A stretch of 9,420 nt of DNA from assembly GCA_028868235.1 (NCBI GenBank), contig JAGWUW010000069.1, positions 1-9,420 on the forward strand, given 5' to 3'. The notes beneath the pieces were generated by a model. It saw only the letters and a list, made by a program, of their open reading frames with translations, did no database searches and was not told the DNA's origin. Shown in pieces: positions 1-5,583 of the stretch; the first letter of the stretch is position 1, and each line of letters starts with the position of its first letter. Position numbers and translations under genes: made by a program. Source of the stretch: Betaproteobacteria bacterium. Its GTDB lineage: Bacteria > Pseudomonadota > Gammaproteobacteria > Burkholderiales > Rhodocyclaceae.

Positions 1-708
1 GACCCCAGCTTCGCCTTCGGCACCTGGAAAATCGAAGTGCTGGCCAGTTACACCAGCGCACTGTTCCTGCTTGTCGTGGCCGGTGCCATGGTCTTCGGAT
101 CGCTCGAACGGCTATGGTCGCCGCAACCGATTCACTATCCGGAAGCCATGGGGGTGGCCGTCTTTGGCCTGCTCATCAACCTGCTCTGCGCGTTGATCCT
201 GGGTGGTGCGCATGACCATGGACATGGGCACGGCCACGCTCACGACCACACGCATCATGACCACCACCATGATCTCAACCTGAAGGCGGCCTATATCCAC
301 GTCCTCACCGACGCACTGACTTCGGTGCTAGCCATCGCCGCCCTCGCTGGTGGATGGTTCCAGGGCTGGAGTTGGCTGGACCCGGCGACTGGCCTGATTG
401 GCGCCGTACTGGTGGCGCTATGGGCAAAGAACCTGATCGTACAGAGCGGCCGGGTTCTGCTGGACCGGGAAATGGATAACCCGGTCGTCGAAGAAATCCG
501 CAAAGTTATCACCGCCCTGCCCTCCACCGGCGACACGCAGTTGACCGACCTGCACGTCTGGCGTGTTGGCAATGGCGCCTATGCCTGCGCACTCAGTTTG
601 CTTACCCATGACGCCACATTGACTCCGCTGGGAATTCGTCAGGCCTTGAGCGTGCACGAAGAAATCGTGCATGTCACAGTCGAAATTCATCGCTGCGACC
701 TTTGTTGA
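1..708 (+). CDS. dmeF: CDF-family Co(II)/Ni(II) efflux transporter DmeF, 3' part
   Basis: Inner-membrane cation diffusion facilitator, expected to expel divalent metals (DmeF members: cobalt and nickel) from the cytoplasm in exchange for protons. The frame is open from base 1 to the TGA at 706-708, so 235 C-terminal residues are visible; the start and the first helices lie upstream. The first in-window start-like codon (GTG at 37) is internal, because the preceding residues (FGTWKIE) already match the family. Visible in order: a helix at about 14-35, a helix at about 49-70, a His-rich cytoplasmic loop at about 71-91 with 12 His in 20 residues, the TM5 metal-site motif HxxxD (HVLTD, H100 and D104), a last helix beginning near WLDP, and a cytosolic domain containing DLHVWRVG. 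The end, VEIHRC, is also typical of DmeF. The metal itself cannot be read from sequence; zinc or iron remain possible. It converges on the ycgR-like gene across 12 bp, with no clear terminator between. Confidence 0.9.
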   Translation, partial: DPSFAFGTWKIEVLASYTSALFLLVVAGAMVFGSLERLWSPQPIHYPEAMGVAVFGLLINLLCALILGGAHDHGHGHGHAHDHTHHDHHHDLNLKAAYIHVLTDALTSVLAIAALAGGWFQGWSWLDPATGLIGAVLVALWAKNLIVQSGRVLLDREMDNPVVEEIRKVITALPSTGDTQLTDLHVWRVGNGAYACALSLLTHDATLTPLGIRQALSVHEEIVHVTVEIHRCDLC

Positions 709-720
709 ACAGGATGAAGC

Positions 721-1464
721 TCAGGCCAGATCGTGACGTTCGCGCTCGATCTGAGTGATGTAACGCTGAATGCGCGCCTCGGCGGAACCGGCGAGCTCGC
801 CAAACTGCAGGCCCACACACCACCAGCGCTTGCCACTACGCTCATCCCGCTCTGTAACATGGCGAACCGTTGCCCTGAAGACCAAGTCGTGCTCATCCTC
901 GGGTAACGAGAAATGACAGCGATCAAGAAACAGGCCGGGCACCAGGCTATCCGGCAAGACGGGCGCAGCTACCCCGATACCCGCTACTGAAATGTCGTGG
1001 ATAGGCACGTTCAGCAATCCGCCATCGGGTAGCCGTCCGAAAAACTGCAATGGGCGAACACGAGGCGCCTCGATCCGAAAATAGTCACGCCGCTGGCGAC
1101 GCACAACGAATTCCGGCAGACGCACGGCAAACGCCCGGCTACCGCCGAAGACGACCTCTCTGGCTTGACCAGTGGTGAACTGGACATGGATACCGCCCGG
1201 TCGTCCGACGAAAACATTGTGCTCGCTGCGCAGCAACTGGCGGTTACTCTGTTCGCTGCCGCTGCAATCGAAAACCAGCAAATCCTTTTCCGCCTGCGCA
1301 GCCAGCAACGTGGTCAGCAGTCCATGCCCCTCAGTCCCACATTGGACCGAGAAGGTTTCACTATCCCGCGCAAAACCGGCCAACAGAAAAGCGATCGGCC
1401 GGCTGCCGGCAATGTGGAAACGCTCTTCGATCTCGGCTTCGGAAAGTTGGGCGATCTGACTCAC
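721..1464 (-). CDS. ycgR: YcgR-like flagellar brake protein (YcgR N-terminal domain + PilZ)
   Basis: Cytosolic c-di-GMP effector of 247 residues, about the usual YcgR length. Family knowledge: c-di-GMP-bound YcgR acts on the flagellar motor and reduces swimming. The N-terminal YcgR domain covers about residues 10-115 and the PilZ domain about 118-240. The two c-di-GMP-binding motifs are intact: RxxxR as R126-R130 in RRDYFR, and DxSxxG as D157, S159, G162 in HDISVAG. The C-terminal WWCVGLQF strand is typical of PilZ domains. The start is GTG (1464-1462), which overlaps the stop of the upstream dehydrogenase as GTGA. No good Shine-Dalgarno precedes it, so translation probably depends on coupling to the upstream gene. 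No flagellar genes are in the window, so the motor link rests on homology. The unusual point is its position as last gene of a metabolic operon. Confidence 0.9.
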   Translation of the reverse strand: MSQIAQLSEAEIEERFHIAGSRPIAFLLAGFARDSETFSVQCGTEGHGLLTTLLAAQAEKDLLVFDCSGSEQSNRQLLRSEHNVFVGRPGGIHVQFTTGQAREVVFGGSRAFAVRLPEFVVRRQRRDYFRIEAPRVRPLQFFGRLPDGGLLNVPIHDISVAGIGVAAPVLPDSLVPGLFLDRCHFSLPEDEHDLVFRATVRHVTERDERSGKRWWCVGLQFGELAGSAEARIQRYITQIERERHDLA

Positions 1465-2315
1465 AGCAATTCGAGGACGCGCAATAGCGACGACGTATCG
1501 TCGCGCCCCCAGCCCTGGGCCATCAGCGCATTCAGTTGTTGATTGACAACTGCCGCCAGAGGCACCGGCACGCCGCTCTGTCTTGCTGCAGCGAGCACCA
1601 AGCCGAAATCCTTGTGATGCAAGCGGGCCTCGATACCGGCCGAAAAATCACGCCGCACCATGCGCTCGCCCATCACCTCGAGGACACGCGATGCCGCTGA
1701 CCCTCCGGCCAGCGCCTGACGCACCTTTCCGCAATCGACACCGGAAGCGGCAGCCAGTCGCATCGCCTCGGCTGAGGCCTGGATGGCGGCAACCATGATC
1801 ATCTGGTTGCAGGCCTTGGCGACCTGCCCTGCACCATTCGGGCCGACATGGACAATGCGCTGGCCGAGACAATCGAGCAGCGGCCGCACCCGTTCCAGCA
1901 CCGCGGCATCGCCACCGGCCATGATGGCCAGCGAAGCGTCGATGGCGCCCTGGCCGCCGCCGGAAACCGGCGCATCGAGCATGTGGATTCCCTTCTCGCC
2001 GAGCTTTGCCGCAATGCGCCGGGCAGCATCCGGTGCGATGGTCGAGCAGTCAATCAGCACCGAACCGGGCACCATGCCCTCGCTTAAGCCATCCTTGCCC
2101 AAAGCCACGCCTTCGACATCGGCACTCGACGTAATGATGGTGAACACCACCTCGCAATACCGCCCCAGTTCCGCCGGCGTAGCGCACAGGGTCGCCGGCA
2201 GGCCTGCCGCGCTTTGCGGACGACGCGCCCAGACGAACAACTCATGCCCGGCTCGCTGCAGGTGCAGGGCCATCGGGCGCCCCATCACGCCCAGCCCGAT
2301 GAAACCTACCTTCAT
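1461..2315 (-). CDS. NAD(P)-dependent beta-hydroxyacid dehydrogenase (HIBADH/GarR family), copy 2
   Basis: Soluble oxidoreductase of 284 residues, full length for the family that includes 3-hydroxyisobutyrate dehydrogenase and tartronate-semialdehyde (2-hydroxy-3-oxopropionate) reductase. The N-terminal Rossmann fold opens with GFIGLGVMG (residues 4-12). The substrate-binding signature DAPVSGG is at 114-120 (S118), the catalytic lysine is K167 in GAGQVAKACNQ with N170 following, and the C-terminal all-helical domain carries HHKD (K235, D236). After the second beta strand the sequence reads WARR, basic rather than acidic, which favours NADP(H); this is an inference. It is a tandem paralog of the next upstream gene, with the same residue numbering for every catalytic site. 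Start and stop overlap both neighbours by 4 bases: its ATG overlaps the upstream stop (ATGA, 2315-2312) and its TGA overlaps the ycgR GTG. The exact hydroxyacid or semialdehyde substrate cannot be read from the sequence, so no symbol is given. Confidence 0.88.
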   Translation of the reverse strand: MKVGFIGLGVMGRPMALHLQRAGHELFVWARRPQSAAGLPATLCATPAELGRYCEVVFTIITSSADVEGVALGKDGLSEGMVPGSVLIDCSTIAPDAARRIAAKLGEKGIHMLDAPVSGGGQGAIDASLAIMAGGDAAVLERVRPLLDCLGQRIVHVGPNGAGQVAKACNQMIMVAAIQASAEAMRLAAASGVDCGKVRQALAGGSAASRVLEVMGERMVRRDFSAGIEARLHHKDFGLVLAAARQSGVPVPLAAVVNQQLNALMAQGWGRDDTSSLLRVLELL

Positions 2316-3178
2316 GCCTGTCCCGACAGCTTTTCGAGTAATTTGAGCACGGCGATGGAGTCCTCTTCACCGTAGCCGGAACCGACCATAGCATTGAACA
2401 TCTGCGCCGTCGCCGCCGACCCCGGCAGGCAGAGGCCCAGTTCATGCGCCGTCTGCATGACGATGTTGAGGTCTTTTTCATGCATCCAGCTCTTGAAACC
2501 CGGCTTGAAATTGCGATCCAGCATGCGCTGGCCGTGGTTCTCCAGGATGCGCGAATAGGCGAAACCACCGAGCAGTGCCTCGCGTACCTTGCCGCCATCA
2601 ACGCCGTTTTTGGACGCGAATGCCAGTGCCTCGGCCACCGCCAATACGCCCATACCCGTCATGATCTGATTGGCGGCCTTGGCCACCTGACCAGCACCAG
2701 AATCACCCACGTGGATGATGTTCTTGCCCATGCAGGCAAAGGCCGGCTGCGCCTTGGCAAAACCGGCTTCTGTCCCGCCGGCCATGATGGACAGCGTACC
2801 GGCAATGGCGCCGACTTCGCCCCCCGAAACTGGCGCATCGATAAAATCGACGCCCGCCGCAGCCAATTCTTCGCCGATTAGCCGTGCCGCGCCCGGTGCG
2901 ATGGTGCTCATGTCGACAGCTACCAGACCGGGGGCAGCTCCAGCTGCGACGCCGCGCATGACCTCGGCGACATCCGGTGCGTCGGCAACCATGGATATCA
3001 CCAGCTCGTTGCCCTGCGCCGCATCGGACGGACTGACGGCTGCCCGCGCACCGGCAGTCAGCAACGGCTGCATGGATTCGGCGCGGCGCGCCCAGACGGT
3101 GACCTCATGGCCACCCTTGATGAGATTGAGCGCCATCGGGCGCCCCATGATGCCAAGACCGATGAATCCGATTTTCAT
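2312..3178 (-). CDS. glxR: 2-hydroxy-3-oxopropionate reductase-like dehydrogenase (GarR/GlxR family), copy 1
   Basis: Soluble reductase of 288 residues. GarR/GlxR enzymes reduce tartronate semialdehyde to D-glycerate in glyoxylate and glycerate metabolism. Visible: Rossmann motif GFIGLGIMG at 4-12, DAPVSGGEVGAI at 114-125 with S118, K167 and N170 in GAGQVAKAANQ, RNFKPGF at 222-228 (also seen in E. coli GarR), and HEKD at 233-236. WARR after strand 2 suggests NADP(H) preference (inference). The ATG at 3178-3176 is preceded by GGAG with a 6-base spacer (3188-3185), the clearest ribosome binding site in this unit. It is the first gene of a three-gene unit. No glyoxylate carboligase or hydroxypyruvate isomerase lies in the window to confirm the pathway, so 3-hydroxyisobutyrate or a related hydroxyacid remains possible. 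Family confidence is high; the symbol is tentative. Confidence 0.85.
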   Translation of the reverse strand: MKIGFIGLGIMGRPMALNLIKGGHEVTVWARRAESMQPLLTAGARAAVSPSDAAQGNELVISMVADAPDVAEVMRGVAAGAAPGLVAVDMSTIAPGAARLIGEELAAAGVDFIDAPVSGGEVGAIAGTLSIMAGGTEAGFAKAQPAFACMGKNIIHVGDSGAGQVAKAANQIMTGMGVLAVAEALAFASKNGVDGGKVREALLGGFAYSRILENHGQRMLDRNFKPGFKSWMHEKDLNIVMQTAHELGLCLPGSAATAQMFNAMVGSGYGEEDSIAVLKLLEKLSGQA

Positions 3179-3184
3179 GCTGAA

Positions 3185-3188
3185 CTCC
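3185..3188 (-). promoter_or_regulatory. Shine-Dalgarno of the glxR-like gene
   Basis: On the minus strand GGAG lies 6 bases before the ATG at 3178. This supports that start and marks the translational entry point for the three-gene unit, whose later genes begin at stop/start overlaps. Confidence 0.7.
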
Positions 3189-3205
3189 GTATCGATAAGC
3201 TTGGG

Positions 3206-3233
3206 ATTTTAGGCGACCGCAGGCTGCGGTCAA
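3206..3233 (-). promoter_or_regulatory. Candidate sigma70 promoter for the dehydrogenase-ycgR unit
   Basis: On the minus strand TTGACC (3233-3228) is followed by a 16-base spacer and TAAAAT (3211-3206), close to the TTGACA/TATAAT consensus. Transcription would start near 3199, about 20 bases before the glxR-like ATG. It lies wholly in the 70-bp gap after the PAS-GGDEF-EAL stop codon, so the unit could be transcribed independently of that gene. This is a motif match only. Confidence 0.5.
3215..3231. repeat. Inverted repeat, possible operator
   Basis: GACCGCAG (3215-3222), one central base, then CTGCGGTC (3224-3231): a perfect 8-bp inverted repeat. It covers the last four bases of the candidate -35 hexamer and most of the spacer, which is where a dimeric repressor would bind. 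As RNA it could fold as a 6-bp stem with a 5-base loop, but no T-run follows on either strand, so a simple intrinsic terminator is less likely. Confidence 0.5.
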
Positions 3234-3248
3234 GGCGGAACCGGTGGC

Positions 3249-5192
3249 TCAGGCCGGGAGCGCGGCAAACAGACCAAAACCGCCGTAGCCCACCACCTCC
3301 TCGGCCGACACCGGCTGGTAGAAATGGAAGCCCTGGACACGCTCACATTCAAGCGTGCGCAGAAATTCCGCCTGGGCGACGTTCTCAACACCCTCAGCAA
3401 CCAGTTGCAGGCCGAGCGAGCGGCCGAGCAGGACGATGGAGGTGAGCAGCGACGCCGCATCGGAATCAGTATCCACATCAGCCAGGAAGGAGCGGTCGAT
3501 CTTCAAGCGATCAAGCGGAAAACGGCGCAAATAGGCAAGTGATGAATAACCGGTACCGAAATCGTCGATAGCCAGCCGCAAGCCCATGCCACGCAATTCA
3601 GTCATCGTTTCGATCGCCTCGTCCACCCCATGCATGATGGTGCTCTCGGTAATCTCCAGCTCCAACCGGCTAGCGGGCAGACCGGTCTCGGCCAGAATGG
3701 CGCGCACCGATTGTGCAAACTCCGCTTGGCGGAACTGATGTGCCGAAATGTTGACCGCCATTTCGCCCATGTCGATGCCCTGATCGAGCCACCCTTTGAC
3801 CTGACGACATGCGGTAAGCAGCACCCAGTGCCCGAGCGGCAGGATCAGGCCGCATTCCTCGGCGACCGGGATGAATTCGGCCGGACCAATCAGGCCGCGT
3901 GTTGGATGGCGCCAGCGCACCAGCGCCTCGACCCCGACCACCTTGCCACTAAGCAGGTCGATCTGCGGCTGGTAATGGAGGACCAACTGGTTGTCGGCCA
4001 GCGCACGCCACAGTTCACTTTCCAGATGCAGGCGCTTGGTGGCGGCGACATTCATCGGCTCAGCGAAGAACTTGTAATTGGCCCGCCCGCTGGCTTTAGC
4101 GTAGTACATCGCCGTATCTGCGTTGCGGATCAGCGCCAAGGCATCCCGACCATCCTCGGGGTAGAGGCTGATGCCGATCGACGGCGTCATGTGCAGGGAA
4201 TGACCGTCGATCTCACTCGGTTCGCCGATTACCCGGATCAGGCGGTTCGACAATTCGATGACAGCTTCTTCGCTCGGCAATTGCTCAATGAAAATAACGA
4301 ATTCGTCACCGCCCAGCCGGAATAACCGCTGGTTGCCCGCGATCTGCCCGCCCATGCGCCGGGCTAGCTCACCGAGCAAGCGATCACCGGACTGGTGCCC
4401 CAACGAATCATTCACGGTCTTGAAATTGTCGAGGTCGATAATGAGCAAGGCCATGCGGTCGATACCGGGTACCGCACTGTTGATCACCATCTGTAGGTGG
4501 GCATCAAGGGCCAGCCGGTTGGGCAGGTTGGTCAGCGGGTCGTGGTGGGCAAGATACTCCAGGCGCTGCGCCTGGGCTTTGCTCTCGCTAATGTCGGAAA
4601 AGACCGCCACGTAATGCGATATCTGGATACCATCCTCACAGATTGCTGTGATCCGCATCTGCTTGGGGTAAATGGTCCCATCCTTGCGCCGGTCCCAGAT
4701 TTCGCCCTCCCAGCAGGCGTTCTCAGCCACGAAGTCCCAGATATTGCGATGCACGGACAAGCCATGGTGATCGGCGCTGAGCCGTGTCGGCGTCTTGCCG
4801 AGCACATCTTCCGGCTCATACCCGGTAATAGCGGTAAAGGCGGCATTGATCGACAGGATCCGCTGTGCCCTGTCCGTCACCATCATTGCCTCGGAGGCAT
4901 GGTCAACGATCAATCGTTGCAGGGCAATGCGCGCTGCAGCCTGATGCTCGGCACGCTGCAACAGACGAACAAGCCGCCAGACAAAAAAAGTCAGGAATAG
5001 TCCAAATGCCAGGACAAGCAGTCTAGGCCGTAAATCGGCTCGCACGCTCCAATCGCCAAGCTGATCGAGATCGGTATTGGCGGAACGGCCCAGTACCCAC
5101 AGGTCGTGGCCAATAACGCACCAAACCATGATGAGCGCCGCGGCGGCGAACATAATGCATTTTCGGCCGGCAACGGCCGGACTGTGACTCAA
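3249..5192 (-). CDS. Membrane-anchored PAS-GGDEF-EAL protein (c-di-GMP cyclase/phosphodiesterase)
   Basis: A 647-residue inner-membrane signalling protein that makes and/or degrades cyclic di-GMP. Order: TM1 about 12-34, a short periplasmic loop of about 22 residues, TM2 about 57-75, a PAS domain about 86-203, GGDEF about 210-375, EAL about 385-635. The GGDEF site is intact (294-298; metal-site D253 in IIDLDNF; N261-D262 in NDSLGH). The product-inhibition RxxD site is missing: alignment places A and Q where R and D would be. The EAL site is complete: E422 (EAL 422-424), N481, E513, D543-D544 (DDFGTGYSS), K564, E600, Q620. Phosphodiesterase activity is therefore expected and cyclase activity possible. 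The listed start is TTG (5192); an ATG at 5153 would drop 13 residues but keep TM1. Neither has a clear Shine-Dalgarno. The short periplasmic loop suggests that the cytosolic PAS, not an outside domain, is the sensor. No visible residue fixes a PAS ligand. Confidence 0.92.
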   Translation of the reverse strand: MSHSPAVAGRKCIMFAAAALIMVWCVIGHDLWVLGRSANTDLDQLGDWSVRADLRPRLLVLAFGLFLTFFVWRLVRLLQRAEHQAAARIALQRLIVDHASEAMMVTDRAQRILSINAAFTAITGYEPEDVLGKTPTRLSADHHGLSVHRNIWDFVAENACWEGEIWDRRKDGTIYPKQMRITAICEDGIQISHYVAVFSDISESKAQAQRLEYLAHHDPLTNLPNRLALDAHLQMVINSAVPGIDRMALLIIDLDNFKTVNDSLGHQSGDRLLGELARRMGGQIAGNQRLFRLGGDEFVIFIEQLPSEEAVIELSNRLIRVIGEPSEIDGHSLHMTPSIGISLYPEDGRDALALIRNADTAMYYAKASGRANYKFFAEPMNVAATKRLHLESELWRALADNQLVLHYQPQIDLLSGKVVGVEALVRWRHPTRGLIGPAEFIPVAEECGLILPLGHWVLLTACRQVKGWLDQGIDMGEMAVNISAHQFRQAEFAQSVRAILAETGLPASRLELEITESTIMHGVDEAIETMTELRGMGLRLAIDDFGTGYSSLAYLRRFPLDRLKIDRSFLADVDTDSDAASLLTSIVLLGRSLGLQLVAEGVENVAQAEFLRTLECERVQGFHFYQPVSAEEVVGYGGFGLFAALPA

Positions 5193-5355
5193 GATTCTGC
5201 TACCAGGACAGGAACATGGTAGGCAGTTTAGCCGAGTCGACTATAACTTTCAGCCTAATTTTGATCGAGCGCCAAAAAAAGGCAATACACATATACAACA
5301 AGTGCTTACGACAAATTGTTAAGCTTTGATCTTAAAGCAATTTAACAATTGTCCG
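5193..5355. other. AT-rich intergenic region
   Basis: 163 bp, clearly richer in A+T than the flanking genes, between the DUF2892 stop and the PAS-GGDEF-EAL start. It must carry the leader, and probably the promoter, of the latter gene. On the minus strand TATAGT (5245-5240) is a possible -10 about 40 bases before the TTG start, but the hexamer 17 bases upstream (TCGATC) is a poor -35. A run of seven A (5274-5280, T on the minus strand) and a long palindrome (5314-5350) are the other visible features. The short reading frame starting at the ATG at 5217-5215 (-) ends after five codons and is not a gene. Confidence 0.6.
5314..5350 (-). repeat. Long imperfect palindrome downstream of the DUF2892 gene
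   Basis: AATTGTTAA (5314-5322) pairs perfectly with TTAACAATT (5342-5350). Inside, GCTTT (5323-5327) pairs with AAAGC (5334-5338) around a 6-base loop, leaving a 3-base bulge (5339-5341). On the minus strand the stem starts 6 bases after the TAA of the DUF2892 gene, so it could be the 3' end structure of the sqr-RND operon. It is AT-rich and has no T-tract after it, so it is a poor classical terminator; a regulator-binding palindrome is equally plausible. Confidence 0.45.
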
Positions 5356-5583
5356 TTATCCGCAACACGAGCCGCCTTCGCCACGCTTGACGCCCATTTT
5401 GGCCAACAGTTTTTCCGGCGGGCAGAAGCCGGTAAAACCGCTCTGCAGCAAATTGAGTCCAACAAAGGCGGTAAAGGCCAGGAACCACTCGGAAACAAAA
5501 ATCGGGCTGCCGTGGTAACCGAAGGCCAGCGAGAGCAGGACGAAGAAGCCCGCCATGATGCGGATGATGCGTTCGATGGTCAT
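5356..5583 (-). CDS. DUF2892 (YgaP-like transmembrane) small membrane protein with CCG tail
   Basis: A 75-residue inner-membrane protein. Two hydrophobic stretches (about 8-22 and 29-48) are followed by NLLQSGFTGFCPPEKLL (44-60), the recognisable core of DUF2892, the domain that forms the membrane part of the rhodanese YgaP. This copy is stand-alone, with no rhodanese domain attached. It has three Cys: C54 in the conserved FCP and C73-C74 in the terminal GSCCG, possible thiol, persulfide or metal ligands (inference). The ATG at 5583 overlaps the RND permease stop as ATGA, and an AAAGGA Shine-Dalgarno inside the end of the permease gene supports the start. Its place after sqr and an RND pump points to sulfane-sulfur or thiol handling, but the biochemical role of this domain is not established here. 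Confidence 0.85.
   Translation of the reverse strand: MTIERIIRIMAGFFVLLSLAFGYHGSPIFVSEWFLAFTAFVGLNLLQSGFTGFCPPEKLLAKMGVKRGEGGSCCG

Noticed and set aside
709..720. Bidirectional terminator between the convergent dmeF and ycgR genes
   Set aside because: The 12-bp gap and adjoining gene ends show no clear stem-loop with a T-run.
1783..2346. A 187-codon open frame opposite the second dehydrogenase
   Set aside because: Antisense shadow: Pro/Ala/Ser-rich, no motif, while the other strand encodes a full enzyme.
3215..3231. Hairpin read as an intrinsic terminator for the PAS-GGDEF-EAL gene
   Set aside because: No T-run follows on the minus strand, and the repeat overlaps a better-supported promoter candidate. 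A weak termination role cannot be fully excluded.
3630..4325. A 231-codon open frame opposite the EAL/GGDEF coding region
   Set aside because: The minus-strand frame carries complete catalytic motifs; the plus-strand translation has no domain and biased composition.
5274..5280. Seven-base A/T run as the T-tract of a minus-strand terminator
   Set aside because: No stable stem lies immediately before it on the minus strand; the nearest palindrome is more than 30 bases away.
5314..5350. Palindrome as the end of an insertion sequence or an attachment site
   Set aside because: There is no matching copy elsewhere in the window, no flanking target duplication and no transposase or integrase gene.
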